Source: an uncultured Eggerthellaceae bacterium (lineage in GTDB: Bacteria > Actinomycetota > Coriobacteriia > Coriobacteriales > Eggerthellaceae). From it: DNA of 64,000 nt. The stretch's first letter is position 1, and each line of letters opens with the position of its first letter. Positions 41,547 to 50,908 of the stretch are shown here, piece by piece. The notes below the pieces were generated by a model. That model did no database searches. It saw only the letters and a program-made list of their open reading frames with translations, and had not been told where the DNA came from. The position numbers and the translations under genes are program-made. The stretch is taken from assembly GCA_934617425.1 (NCBI GenBank), contig CAKTUD010000006.1, positions 35,805 to 99,804 of the forward strand. Reading direction: 5' to 3'.

Positions 41547-43724
41547 ATGCCTACGCTCTTCACCGACATAGCCTATGCTTTCACGCATTTCATGCGCTTG
41601 CATAAAAGCGAGTTCCTTCGCATTTTACGTGCGGTGGGGTCTCTAATCGCCATCGCGGCATTGCTTGAGGCGTTCGTCTTCAATTTCAACTATTTCCGTA
41701 CCATGGGTTATAACGAGGTTAACCTCGCCTCGCAGCTGCAGTTGCAGCAAAACAGCGCCAAGCAATACAAGCTCACCGAAGTCGATCACGTTATCGAGTT
41801 CTCGAATCTCGATACGCATATCGACAACATCTTCCTCGAATTTGATTCGACGCAGCCGGCCCAGGTTGTCGACGTCAAGATACAGTTCACCGACGAAGCC
41901 CATGCTACGTACTTTGATTCGACGGAGTACACTCAAGGTGTTCCGCTGGTCGAGGTGTCCACTACGAGCGAAGAGAGCCAATACATCAATCTCAATGCTT
42001 CCGGTAAAGTTGGCAGCTTGCGCATTGAAGTGACAAGTGAGGATACCAGCTACCCGCTTTATCTGCTCGGCTTGAGCATCAATGCGTCGGAGCCTTTTAA
42101 TTTCAATATCCTACGCTTTGCGATTTGCGCATCCGTGCTCTTGCTGACGTATGCGTTCAGACCGAAATCCTCCATCTACAAACTGAGCATCCGCGAGGCG
42201 CCGCGCCTTTCGCGTGCGGTCATGGTTGCGGCTGTAGTCGTGGAGATCTTCGTGATGTCCACTTATCTGCTGTTCGGCTCGAATCTGGTGGGCGTTGCTA
42301 CCAAGGATTACAATAGCGGTTCGTGGGACCAGAAAAGCATCGCCAATGTATTCGAAGTAGGCGGCGACAACGCTCAGCAGTATGCCATGCTTGCCGAAGC
42401 ATTGGCGGATGGGCAGCTGTATCTCAAGGAAGAGCCGCCCGATTGGCTCAAAGAGATGGACGAGCCCTACGACAAGGGCGCTCGTGACGAATTGCAGAAG
42501 AAGACCGGCGAACCGTATCTTTTCGATGTTGCGTACTACGACGGCCATTATTACGTGTACTTCGGCATCGTCCCCGAATTGGTTTTCTACCTGCCGTTCT
42601 ATTTGGCGACGGGGGAGAACTTCCCGACGGCGATCGGGGTGCTTGTCATGTGCATCCTTTTCGTATGCGGGTGCGCTGCCATGCTTGACCGTTTCGCGCG
42701 ATATCACTTCAAACGGGTAAGCCTCGGCTTGTATCTCTTGCTTGAGATCCCGCTTGTCGTTTGCTGCGGCCTTTTGTATCTGCTTAAGTTCCCTACGTTC
42801 TATTCGCTTCCTATTATGTGCGCCATGGCTTTCTCCATCTGGGGTTTGCATCTATGGATGCGCGGGCGCGCCGCTGCGCGACCGGTCGGTTGGTACCTGG
42901 CGGGATCTTTGTGCATGGCGCTTGTGTTTGGTTGCAGGCCGCAGCTTGTGGTGTTCTCGCTTTTGGCGTTTCCTCTGTTTTGGCGAAAATTCATCACCGA
43001 GGGGCATATCAAAACAAAGCGCGGTGCGCTTGAGTTTGCTTGCCTTATCGCTCCTTATGTGCTTGTTGCTTCGGGGGTTATGGCATATAACCATGCGCGT
43101 TTTGGGTCGCTGCTTGATTTTGGTGCCAACTACAATCTCACGGTTAACGACATGACGAAACGCGGTATGAACGTCGGCCGCATAGCGCCTGCTCTCTTCG
43201 CGTATTTTCTGCAACTGGCTTCGACCACGGGGGTCTTCCCGTTTTTGCAGGGTGTGCCGTTTGATACCACGTATCTGGGGCAAACTATCAAAGAGGTTAC
43301 GTTTGGCGGCATTTTCGCCTGCTTGCCCATGCTGTGGGTGCTTCTTTTCACTCGACCCATCTTGAAAATGCGTTTGGCTCAGCGTTCCACCCATACGGTT
43401 GCCGCGGTTGTTTTGACGCTTTTGGCAAGCGGCGTTATCGTAGCCGTGCTCGATGCAGAGATGGCGGGGATATTGCAGCGCTATTATGCCGATTTCAGCT
43501 TCATGTTCTTGGCGGCTGTCGTACTGTTGGTTTTCATCGCCAATGAGAATATTCCCCAAGGGTCGCCTTTGGCTAATCGCCTTATGCTGGTTTTAGGGGT
43601 CGCTGTTGGAGTTTCCGTGCTCTATAGCGCCTTGATTTGCTTCGTTCCCGAGACAGGTTGGGTTTCCGACATATATCCGTGGGCATATCACGATATAGTC
43701 GAGATGGTTCTGTTTTGGACTTAG
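41547..43724 (+). CDS. Large polytopic membrane protein, possibly GT-C glycosyltransferase-like, 725 aa
   Basis: One N-terminal helix (about residues 27-45) precedes a beta-rich extracytoplasmic domain (about 50-185; DVKIQFTD, LRIEVTSED), then about ten more helices to the C-terminus. Between helices lies a loop with YDGHYYVYFGIVPELVFYLPFYL, a pattern I associate with GT-C-like membrane enzymes of Gram-positive bacteria. No catalytic motif is certain, so function is a guess. It lies between a terminator and nagA (53 nt downstream). The start is the first ATG after a TATAAT box; no ribosome site is visible. Confidence 0.6.
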   Translation: MPTLFTDIAYAFTHFMRLHKSEFLRILRAVGSLIAIAALLEAFVFNFNYFRTMGYNEVNLASQLQLQQNSAKQYKLTEVDHVIEFSNLDTHIDNIFLEFDSTQPAQVVDVKIQFTDEAHATYFDSTEYTQGVPLVEVSTTSEESQYINLNASGKVGSLRIEVTSEDTSYPLYLLGLSINASEPFNFNILRFAICASVLLLTYAFRPKSSIYKLSIREAPRLSRAVMVAAVVVEIFVMSTYLLFGSNLVGVATKDYNSGSWDQKSIANVFEVGGDNAQQYAMLAEALADGQLYLKEEPPDWLKEMDEPYDKGARDELQKKTGEPYLFDVAYYDGHYYVYFGIVPELVFYLPFYLATGENFPTAIGVLVMCILFVCGCAAMLDRFARYHFKRVSLGLYLLLEIPLVVCCGLLYLLKFPTFYSLPIMCAMAFSIWGLHLWMRGRAAARPVGWYLAGSLCMALVFGCRPQLVVFSLLAFPLFWRKFITEGHIKTKRGALEFACLIAPYVLVASGVMAYNHARFGSLLDFGANYNLTVNDMTKRGMNVGRIAPALFAYFLQLASTTGVFPFLQGVPFDTTYLGQTIKEVTFGGIFACLPMLWVLLFTRPILKMRLAQRSTHTVAAVVLTLLASGVIVAVLDAEMAGILQRYYADFSFMFLAAVVLLVFIANENIPQGSPLANRLMLVLGVAVGVSVLYSALICFVPETGWVSDIYPWAYHDIVEMVLFWT

Positions 43725-43777
43725 CCTCGCCAAGCTTCGGGGTATTCGATATTTGTGGGAGAGTTTAGAGGGAGCAT

Positions 43778-44926
43778 ATGCGTATTGCAAATGGCAGCGT
43801 ATTTTTCAACGGGGTGTTCGAGAACCTTGATGTGGTGACCGAGGGCGAGCGCATTTCATACTTGGAAACAAGCGGCACGCTGGGTTTGTGCGAGCCGCTC
43901 GAAAAAGAGATAGTCGACGCAGCGGGGTGCTACGTTATCCCTGGCCTCATCGATCTTCATTTCCATGGTTGTATGGGAAGCGATATGTGCGATGCTTCCA
44001 CCGGGGCGATTTCTGTACTGGCAAAATACGAGGCTGCGCATGGCGTTACGGCTATTTGCCCAGCTACGATGACATATCCTGAGCGTATTTTGGGTCCGGT
44101 TATGGATGCCGCCCACGCGTTTGAACCCGCTGATGACGAAGCGGCGCTTGTCGGCATCAACCTGGAAGGCCCTTTTATCTCGCCGCACAAGGTGGGCGCC
44201 CAAAACCCCGAATACGTGCAGAAATGCGATGCCGCGATGATCCGTCGTCTTCAGGAGCGGGCGGGCGGCTTGGTGAAGCTGGTGGATATCGCGCCCGAGG
44301 AGGAAGGGGCGCTCGACTTCGTGCATGAAATGCACGACGAAGTGCGTATCTCCATCGCCCATACCTGCGCCGATTATGCCACCACATCTGAGGCCTTTAA
44401 GCTTGGCGCCAAGCATGTGACCCATTTGTGCAATGCCATGCCTTCTTTGCATCATCGCAATCCCGGTCCTATCGCCGCCGCATCTGAGGACAAAAACGTA
44501 ACCGTTGAACTCATAGCTGATGGCAAGCATGTCGATCCTGCCATGATCCGTCTCATCTTCCGTCTTTTTGGTGACAATCGCGTGATTCTTATCAGCGATT
44601 CGATGCGTGCGGCCGGTCTTGCCGATGGCGAGTACGATCTTGGTGGTCAGAAGGTGAGCGTGCATGATGATCTTGCGTGGCTCACGCCCGATACCATTGC
44701 AGGCAGCGTGACCGATGTCTGTACATGCATGCGTCGCTGCGTGAACGATTTTGATATTCCCTTCGAAAGCGCCGTGCGCGCGGCAACGGAAAATCCTGCT
44801 CGCGCGTTGGGCATCTTCGGCGATTATGGTTCGATTGCACCTGGTAAATTTGCCGATGCGGTGATTCTCGACGAGGATCTTAACGTGAAGAACGTCATCC
44901 TTCGCGGCAAAGCGCTGATGTGCTGA
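43778..44926 (+). CDS. nagA: N-acetylglucosamine-6-phosphate deacetylase, 382 aa
   Basis: Converts GlcNAc-6-P to glucosamine-6-P plus acetate. Amidohydrolase barrel with metal site DLHFHG (about residues 62-67), the metal-binding Glu in NLEGPFISPHKVGAQNP, His in SIAHTCAD and THLCNAM, and the catalytic Asp in LISDSMRAAG. The C-terminal beta sandwich (PGKFADAVILDED) closes the fold. GAGGGAG precedes ATG 43778. It faces the nan cluster tail to tail and would accept the GlcNAc-6-P made by NanE. nagB is not in the window. Confidence 0.96.
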   Translation: MRIANGSVFFNGVFENLDVVTEGERISYLETSGTLGLCEPLEKEIVDAAGCYVIPGLIDLHFHGCMGSDMCDASTGAISVLAKYEAAHGVTAICPATMTYPERILGPVMDAAHAFEPADDEAALVGINLEGPFISPHKVGAQNPEYVQKCDAAMIRRLQERAGGLVKLVDIAPEEEGALDFVHEMHDEVRISIAHTCADYATTSEAFKLGAKHVTHLCNAMPSLHHRNPGPIAAASEDKNVTVELIADGKHVDPAMIRLIFRLFGDNRVILISDSMRAAGLADGEYDLGGQKVSVHDDLAWLTPDTIAGSVTDVCTCMRRCVNDFDIPFESAVRAATENPARALGIFGDYGSIAPGKFADAVILDEDLNVKNVILRGKALMC

Positions 44927-44980
44927 TGTAGCGGTGCATGTGCAGCGACGGTCGATGCCGATCGCAAGAAACGATGATGG

Positions 44981-45030
44981 AAAAAGATAGGGAGGCTGGC
45001 GAAATCCGATTCGCCAGCCTCCCTATTTCG
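44981..45030. terminator. Bidirectional terminator between nagA and nanE
   Basis: Perfect 16-bp inverted repeat (44987-45002 / 45011-45026) with an 8-nt loop. The A run at 44981-44985 supplies a T run for the minus-strand nan genes; TATTTCGTT on the right is a weaker tail for nagA. Confidence 0.9.
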
Positions 45031-45104
45031 TTGCTTTCGAATTCTTTCGTCCGTATAGGTCGAACATGGTAGCTTGTCCGAGCTTAACCCGCTGAACCGA
45101 GAGT

Positions 45105-45809
45105 TTATTTGATGGCGTCTACAAACCAGCTGGTGATAGAAGTCGGATGCGTGATGGCGGTACCGGCCACAACGGCCCAAGCGCCCGCATCGATGGCGGC
45201 CTTTGCGTCGGCGGGAGTGTGAACTCTGCCTTCGCAGATAACGGGGAATCCCGGGAATTCCTCCGCAGCTTGTTTCAGTAGGGCGATGTCGGGGCCATCG
45301 GCCATGCCGCAATCGATGGCGGCACCGGGGTGCGAAAGGGTCGTCGACACGATATCGCATCCACAGGTAACGCTGCGGCGGATATCTTCGATGCACGAGC
45401 AGTCAGCCATGACGAGCGTTTCGCATTTTTCGCGCAGCGCTGCAACTGTCTCTTCGAATGTGCGTCCGTCGGGGCGTGGACGGTCGGTCGCGTCAATCGC
45501 CACGATATCGGCGCCTGCATGCACGCAGGCGATAGCATGGCGAAGGGTGGGGGTGATGTAGACGCCCTCGTGGCCTTCTTTCCAAAGGCCTATCACAGGA
45601 ACCTCAACGCGTCCTTTGATGGCTGCGATGTCGGAGAGTCCTTGACAGCGAATGGCCCCCGCGCCGCCAAGCTCGCAGGCACGCGCCATTTGCGCCATGG
45701 TCTCGGAATGACGCAGCGGCTCGCCCATGTATGCTTGAACGCTGGCGATAAGCTTGCCTTTAAGGCCTTGTACCAAAGGATTGATGGTTTTGGTGGTTTC
45801 GCTTGTCAT
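45105..45809 (-). CDS. nanE: N-acetylmannosamine-6-phosphate 2-epimerase, 234 aa
   Basis: Epimerises ManNAc-6-P to GlcNAc-6-P. TIM barrel with LIASVQAYMGEPLRHSETMAQMARA near the N-terminus, GLWKEGHEGVYITPT with the family Lys, DIVAIDATDRPRP, MADCSCIEDI, and a phosphate site near GAWAVVAGTAITHP. Last gene of the minus-strand nan cluster, 84 nt beyond nanK. That gap holds a strong hairpin. Ribosome site weak (GAAAGCG). Confidence 0.93.
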   Translation of the reverse strand: MTSETTKTINPLVQGLKGKLIASVQAYMGEPLRHSETMAQMARACELGGAGAIRCQGLSDIAAIKGRVEVPVIGLWKEGHEGVYITPTLRHAIACVHAGADIVAIDATDRPRPDGRTFEETVAALREKCETLVMADCSCIEDIRRSVTCGCDIVSTTLSHPGAAIDCGMADGPDIALLKQAAEEFPGFPVICEGRVHTPADAKAAIDAGAWAVVAGTAITHPTSITSWFVDAIK

Positions 45810-45852
45810 TGGTATTTCGCTTTCGATTGGTTTGGCGTCGACGAAGAAGGAA

Positions 45853-45879
45853 GCGCCCGCAAAGTGATCTTGCGGGCGC
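45853..45879 (-). other. Intercistronic hairpin between nanK and nanE
   Basis: Perfect 10-bp stem GCGCCCGCAA (45853-45862) / TTGCGGGCGC (45870-45879) with a 7-nt loop. On the minus strand it is followed by TTCCTTCTTC, not a clean T run, so it may be a partial terminator or an mRNA-stability element tuning nanE. Confidence 0.6.
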
Positions 45880-45893
45880 AGACGATGACCGCA

Positions 45894-46919
45894 TTATAGG
45901 CGGGCACTGTCGAAGGCCGCCCGTTTTGAGGGAAGCGCTTGCTCGATAACGGTGTCGCGTAAATGCTCTGCCGCGCCGATAAGGGGTGCACTTCCTTTGA
46001 GGGTGCCTCTAAGAATCGGCGTATCGGCAAGCGGGGTCATGATTTGCTGCCCAACGCCGGCGGCTATGCCGTCATGCCACGATTGATGAGCGTTGGTCAC
46101 CGTACCCGAGAGCACGACACATGCTGGATCGAGGATGTTGCACCACGATCCTATGGCCTGCCCAAGCGCTAAGCCGGCATCGTAGAGAACCTGCTGAGCA
46201 TGCTCTTCGCCTGCTTCAGCGCGTTTCGAGATGGTGTCGCCCATAAGGTTTGGGTCAAGATCGCCGTCGAAATCCTTGCTTTGATAAATGGCTGAGAGAG
46301 CGGTGCCCGAAGCTACGGTTTCAACATGGGAGCTGCGTCCGCATACGCAGGGGATGCCTGCGGCAGCTGGATGAAGCGTGTGGCCTATGTGGCCTGCCGC
46401 ACCGTGGAAACCGCGAACGACGTGGCCGCCGGTCACGTATGCGCCTCCAAGACCCGTGCCGATGCCTACCATAAGGCAGCTTTCATAGCCCTTTGCGACG
46501 CCCCAACGGGCTTCGCCCAGGGCGTGTGCATGGACGTCACCGAGTGCGGCTGCAGGAACGCCCAGTTCGTTTTTCAGACGCTCCAAGAGCGGCTGGCCTG
46601 TCCATCCAGGCATGATTTCATTTGCATAGAGGATAGAGCCGTCTTTAGGGTTCACCACGCCTGCAGAATCGATTCCCAAACCGACGAGGGTATCTTTACC
46701 ACCTGCGAGTTCGATAAGCTCGCGGGCGGTATCCGAAACAGTGTCCAAAATAGCAGCGCCGCCGCGACGCGGTTGCGTCGGCACGGATATCTGCTTCACT
46801 ATTTTGGGCTGTTTGCCACAACCGGGGTAGGCGATAAGCGCACCGGCGATTTTCGTGCCGCCGATGTCAATCGCTGCCACAAGCTCGGCGCTGCTGGCGT
46901 CTTTGCTCTGTTCGGCCAT
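45894..46919 (-). CDS. nanK: ROK-family kinase, N-acetylmannosamine kinase by context, 341 aa
   Basis: Phosphorylates a sugar, most likely ManNAc to ManNAc-6-P given nanA and nanE on either side. ATP motif AAIDIGGTKIAGAL (about residues 14-27), GIDSAGVVNPKDG, GIGTGLGGAYV, and the zinc motif GHIGHTLHP then CVCGRSSHVE, where the usual G-C of GxxGC is S-H. Length is slightly above the usual 290-320. Starts 12 nt after nanA. A ROK sugar repressor is unlikely since there is no DNA-binding domain. Confidence 0.88.
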   Translation of the reverse strand: MAEQSKDASSAELVAAIDIGGTKIAGALIAYPGCGKQPKIVKQISVPTQPRRGGAAILDTVSDTARELIELAGGKDTLVGLGIDSAGVVNPKDGSILYANEIMPGWTGQPLLERLKNELGVPAAALGDVHAHALGEARWGVAKGYESCLMVGIGTGLGGAYVTGGHVVRGFHGAAGHIGHTLHPAAAGIPCVCGRSSHVETVASGTALSAIYQSKDFDGDLDPNLMGDTISKRAEAGEEHAQQVLYDAGLALGQAIGSWCNILDPACVVLSGTVTNAHQSWHDGIAAGVGQQIMTPLADTPILRGTLKGSAPLIGAAEHLRDTVIEQALPSKRAAFDSARL

Positions 46920-46931
46920 TTCGTTTCCGTT

Positions 46932-47876
46932 CTACTTGCGAATAGGAGCGTCGGCGTCCATCATGCCGTTTTCTTTAAGCACTTTGACGATGGCCTCGAC
47001 GTCTTCGCCGACGAGTGGTTGCACAGGTTCGCGCATCTGGTTGGTGTTGAATACGCCCATCTGCCACAAAGCCGTCTTGAAAGCGCCTACACCCGCACCG
47101 AAACCGACGGTGGCATGCACGTTGCGCGTGACGCCCATGAGCTTTGCGAGATGATTCTGAATCTCGCGCACGCGGTTCCAATCGCCCGCCTGGAACGCAT
47201 TCCACTGCTCGACGTAACTATAGGGGTCGATGTTACCCAGACCCGGAACCGAGCCGTCTGCGCCAGAGAGATATGCGCCGTCGACAACCACTTCATGTCC
47301 GGTAAAGATCTGCAGGGGATGTCCAGCTTCTTCGTTCTCGATGCACAGCCAACGGAATTGGACGTCGTCGCCGGAAGAATCCTTAACGCCCTGAAGAACG
47401 CCTTCCTTGCCCAAACGCACCAGCATAGTGGGGTCGAGTTTGGTATGGACGCATACCGGCAGGTCGTATGCGAACAGGGGAAGGTCGGTTGCTGCTGCGA
47501 TGTCGCGGAAATGACGCTCGGTTTCGCGCGGGCCGCCCAAGGCGTAGAAGGGAGCGGTTGCCACGAGGCCGTCGACGCCGAAGCCCGAAGCGCGTTTTGC
47601 CTGGTCGATAACGCGCAGGGTTTCCATATCGATGATGCCCGCCAAAACCGGTACACGATGACCGACGATGGCCACGGCTTCTTGCAGAATATGGTAACGC
47701 TGTGCGTCGGTGAGGAATGCAACCTCGCCCGAAGAACCAAGGAAGAACAGGCCGTCGACGCCTGCTTCGATCATGCGGTTGATGGAACGTTCAAACGCTT
47801 CGAGATCAAGCTGGCGATTGGCATCCAGCGGGATGACAACGGGAGGAATGACTCCATGGAACTGAGATTCGGTCAT
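46932..47876 (-). CDS. nanA: N-acetylneuraminate lyase (DapA/NanA superfamily), 314 aa
   Basis: Class I aldolase barrel. FFLGSSGEVAFLT holds the substrate carboxylate loop, FAYDLPV has the catalytic Tyr, and LQGVKDSSGDD has the Schiff-base Lys. By family alone it could be any DapA-like lyase. Its place with nanK, nanE and a sialic-acid-type ABC transporter makes cleavage of Neu5Ac to ManNAc plus pyruvate the best call. AAAGGA precedes ATG 47876. A terminator for the transporter genes lies upstream, so it may be transcribed by read-through or from its own promoter. Confidence 0.85.
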   Translation of the reverse strand: MTESQFHGVIPPVVIPLDANRQLDLEAFERSINRMIEAGVDGLFFLGSSGEVAFLTDAQRYHILQEAVAIVGHRVPVLAGIIDMETLRVIDQAKRASGFGVDGLVATAPFYALGGPRETERHFRDIAAATDLPLFAYDLPVCVHTKLDPTMLVRLGKEGVLQGVKDSSGDDVQFRWLCIENEEAGHPLQIFTGHEVVVDGAYLSGADGSVPGLGNIDPYSYVEQWNAFQAGDWNRVREIQNHLAKLMGVTRNVHATVGFGAGVGAFKTALWQMGVFNTNQMREPVQPLVGEDVEAIVKVLKENGMMDADAPIRK

Positions 47877-47983
47877 GCGATAGTCCTTTTCTTGCTTTTC
47901 GCTATTGCTGCCTCAGCGTTTCGAGGCATCGTCTGAATTATCTTGCCACTTGCGGCGACCGTCAACGCTGGTTGATGTTACCC

Positions 47984-48021
47984 ATAAAAAGAGAACGCCT
48001 CGATATGGCGTCGAGGCGTTC
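47984..48021 (-). terminator. Terminator after the sialic acid ABC transporter genes
   Basis: Perfect 11-bp stem (47993-48003 / 48011-48021), followed on the minus strand by CTTTTTAT. Confidence 0.9.
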
Positions 48022-48049
48022 TTGAGAACTACGGCTTAAAGACGGGCGT

Positions 48050-48886
48050 TTATTTCTCCAGGTCCTGCGAGAACTTTGCGAGGTCGGGGTGCAAGAGGGA
48101 AGGAGCTGCGCCCAAAAGCAAACGAGTGTAGTCGTCTTTGGGGTTGTTGAACACTTCTTCCGCGGTGCCGCGCTCGACTGCTTGCCCGTGGTTCATGACG
48201 ATGATCTGGTCGGAGATATAGCGCACGGTTTGGATGTCGTGGCTGATGAAGACCATGGCAAGGTTGAGTTCCTTCTTAAGATCCATAAGCAAGTTCAGGA
48301 TCTGCGCGCGAACCGATACGTCCAAAGCGGAAGTAGGCTCGTCGGCGATGATAGCGTCGGGCTTGAGCGACAGAGCGCGGGCGATTGCCACGCGCTGACG
48401 CTGGCCGCCGGACATCTGACCGGGCAGTGCCTCGAGAACCGATTCGGGCAGGCCGACCATTTCGATAAGCTCGTGCACACGCGCCTCGCGCGATTTCGCA
48501 TCGCCCATATCGTGAACGATCATAGGGTCCATAAGCTGCTCGCGCACGGTCATGCGCGCATTCAGCGCGGTTGCGGGATCCTGGAAAACGACAGAGATCA
48601 CGCGACCGATGATCTTGCGTTGCGCGGCGGTACGTTTGGTGACGTCGGTGCCTTTGAAGTAGACGTGACCCGACGTGGGCGTTTGCAGACCGCACATGAC
48701 GTTGGCGGTGGTTGATTTGCCGCATCCCGATTCGCCGACGATGCCGATGGTCTGACCGGGCATGAGCTTCAGCGAAAGGCCGTTTACGGCATGCACCTTG
48801 TTCGGATGCATAAGCGAGCCCGTGCGCGTCTTGAATACGACATGGATATCGTCGAGGAAGATGATGGGGGTTACTTCTTCACTCAC
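48050..48886 (-). CDS. Peptide-type ABC transporter ATPase (OppF-like), probable sialic acid uptake, 278 aa
   Basis: Second ATPase of the importer. GESGCGKST (Walker A), MSGGQRQRVAIARAL (signature), ADEPTSALDV (Walker B), SHDIQTV (H-loop). The GTG start at 48886 overlaps the TGA of the upstream fusion gene (GTGA) with AGGAGG ahead, so translation is coupled. Layout matches SatD of Haemophilus ducreyi and SiaI of Corynebacterium glutamicum, both from sialic acid transporters; substrate here is inferred from the nan genes. Confidence 0.88.
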   Translation of the reverse strand: MSEEVTPIIFLDDIHVVFKTRTGSLMHPNKVHAVNGLSLKLMPGQTIGIVGESGCGKSTTANVMCGLQTPTSGHVYFKGTDVTKRTAAQRKIIGRVISVVFQDPATALNARMTVREQLMDPMIVHDMGDAKSREARVHELIEMVGLPESVLEALPGQMSGGQRQRVAIARALSLKPDAIIADEPTSALDVSVRAQILNLLMDLKKELNLAMVFISHDIQTVRYISDQIIVMNHGQAVERGTAEEVFNNPKDDYTRLLLGAAPSLLHPDLAKFSQDLEK

Positions 48887-50907
48887 AGCAGTGCACCTCC
48901 TGGAATGGCGGGTTCGATGCCTAGGCGCGCAAGCTCGCTATCGGGCAGTTCCGCATAGTAGTGATCGGTGCCTTTGATGCGTTTGAGCATAGGCGGCACG
49001 TTCGAGATCTTGTCGGGGTGGCTCGAGCGCGGACGGAAACGATCGCCTTCGGGGAAGTCCTTGGGCGAGGGGACCGAGCCGGGAACCTGATGCAGGCGCG
49101 CTCCGCCGTCTTCGATGGAAAGCACCGAACCAAGAAGACCGCGCGTGTACTCGTGGATGGGGTTGGTGAGAATCTCCTTCACCGGTCCCTGCTCAACGAC
49201 CTGACCGGCGTACATGACGGTGATGGAATTCGCCACTTCGGCCACAAGTGCAAGGTCGTGGCTTACGAACACCATGGCGAAGCCAAGCTCGTGCTGCAGT
49301 TTGTTCAAAAGCTCGATAACCTGTTTCTGAACAGTGACGTCGAGAGCCGTGGTGGGTTCGTCGGCGATGACGAGCTTCGGGTCGCGGGTAAGAGCCATGG
49401 CGATAAGCACGCGCTGGCGCTGACCGCCGGAGAGCTCGTGCGGGTAGGAGTCGAGCGTACGCTTGGGGTCAAGGCCTACCAGCTCAAGCAGCTCTTCTGC
49501 GCTGCGGGTGCCGCCGCGGTTGGTCAGCTGCTTCATCTGCGACCTGATCAGCATCGACGGATTGAGCGAGGACAGGGCGTCTTGATAGACCATGGCGATT
49601 TCGCGGCCGCGCAGCTCGTTCATCTCCTTTTCGGAAAGCTCGAGCAGGTTTTTGCCGTCGTACATGATCTCGCCGGAAATCTGCGCTTTCCTGTCGAGCA
49701 AGCCCATGATCGCCAAACTAGTGATTGATTTGCCGCATCCCGATTCGCCTACAAGACCCATCGTCTGACGCGGGCGCACCACGAAGCTTACGTGGTCGAC
49801 GACGTTCACGTCGCCGTGACGGGGGAACTTGATGCACAGATCCTTCACTTCGAGAATCGGCGGCACGTCAGTGCGCGCTTCGAAACGGTCGGTGCGCGTG
49901 AGCTCGGTTTTCTTCAGAGCGGCAAGGCGTTTGTTGAGCATGTCCGCCTGTGCTGCGTAGGCGAGGGTGGGGTCGGCCACCATGCGGTCGGCCTCGCGGT
50001 CTTTGTTGAGATCGTTCTCGTCAACCTTGACAGCGCTTTTCGGCGCGGCGATGGCATCGGTGATGCCCTCGGAGACGATGTTTAGGCACAGCACGGTGAG
50101 CATGATCATGATGCCGGGGTAAAGCGCTTGCCACCAGCGGCCGGCAAGCACGCCGTTGCGGGCGTCTGCCAAAATGTTGCCCCAAGTGGGGGTGGGCTCG
50201 GGGATGCCGGCGCTGATGAATGCCAGCGATGCCTCGAATACGATGGCGTCGGCTACGAGCACGATGGTGAAAACGAGAACAGGCGCTATGCAGTTGCGCA
50301 CTACGTGCTTCCACAAGATCCAAGGAGCGCGGGCACCAGAGACGATGACGGCGCGGACGTAATCTTGATTGTACTCGCTCATGACATTGGCGCGCACGAT
50401 GCGCGCGATCTGCGGGATGTACAAAAAGCCGATGGCGAAGATGAGCGACGGCACGGAGTTGCCGAACACGACGATAAACGTCGCGGCAAGGGCGATTCCC
50501 GGGAACGACATGATGATGTCGAGGATGCGCATGATCACGTTGGAGATGCGCTGACGGACGACGGCGGCGATAGCGCCGATGATCGAGCCGACCACCAACG
50601 CGAAGCCGGTAGCGCCTAGGCCGATCACCAAAGAGTATTTAGCGCCGCACATGAGACGCGACAAAACGTCGCGGCCTTTGTCGTCGGTGCCGAAGAGATG
50701 GTCGGCGTTGGGAGCCGTGAACGAGGTGAAGATCTCGTAGGGGCTGTAAGGTGCTATGAAGTCGGCCAGCAAGGCGACAAGGATGATCGCAACGAGGATG
50801 ACCAAGGAAATGCGCGCGCCGGGAGTCATCGACTTCCAGCGACGGAAGCGCACTTTGCCGGCGTTATCCTCCATCTTTTTGGTGAGATTGCCACGAAGTT
50901 GAACCAT
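48883..50907 (-). CDS. Fused ABC permease-ATPase (OppC-OppD type), probable sialic acid uptake, 674 aa
   Basis: Residues about 1-295 are an OppC-type permease: N-terminal helix, LFGTDDKGRDVLSRLMCGAKYS, six helices, and the EAA-like loop VRAVIVSGARAPWILWKHVVRN. A charged linker (about 296-350) joins to an OppD-type ATPase: GESGCGKSI, LSGGQRQRVLIAMAL, ADEPTTALDV, SHDLALV, and the C-terminal oligopeptide-transporter extension with a GNVPPML-like tail (SNVPPMLKRIKG). Permease and ATPase are separate genes in ordinary Opp/Dpp systems. The fusion recurs, as I recall, in the sialic acid transporters Sat and SiaEFGI. It starts 1 nt after the other permease gene. Confidence 0.92.
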   Translation of the reverse strand: MVQLRGNLTKKMEDNAGKVRFRRWKSMTPGARISLVILVAIILVALLADFIAPYSPYEIFTSFTAPNADHLFGTDDKGRDVLSRLMCGAKYSLVIGLGATGFALVVGSIIGAIAAVVRQRISNVIMRILDIIMSFPGIALAATFIVVFGNSVPSLIFAIGFLYIPQIARIVRANVMSEYNQDYVRAVIVSGARAPWILWKHVVRNCIAPVLVFTIVLVADAIVFEASLAFISAGIPEPTPTWGNILADARNGVLAGRWWQALYPGIMIMLTVLCLNIVSEGITDAIAAPKSAVKVDENDLNKDREADRMVADPTLAYAAQADMLNKRLAALKKTELTRTDRFEARTDVPPILEVKDLCIKFPRHGDVNVVDHVSFVVRPRQTMGLVGESGCGKSITSLAIMGLLDRKAQISGEIMYDGKNLLELSEKEMNELRGREIAMVYQDALSSLNPSMLIRSQMKQLTNRGGTRSAEELLELVGLDPKRTLDSYPHELSGGQRQRVLIAMALTRDPKLVIADEPTTALDVTVQKQVIELLNKLQHELGFAMVFVSHDLALVAEVANSITVMYAGQVVEQGPVKEILTNPIHEYTRGLLGSVLSIEDGGARLHQVPGSVPSPKDFPEGDRFRPRSSHPDKISNVPPMLKRIKGTDHYYAELPDSELARLGIEPAIPGGALL

Positions 50908-50908
50908 G

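Noticed and set aside
46932..47876. Dihydrodipicolinate synthase (dapA)
   Set aside because: The fold is shared, but no lysine or wall genes are near while nanK, nanE and a sialic-acid-type importer are adjacent.
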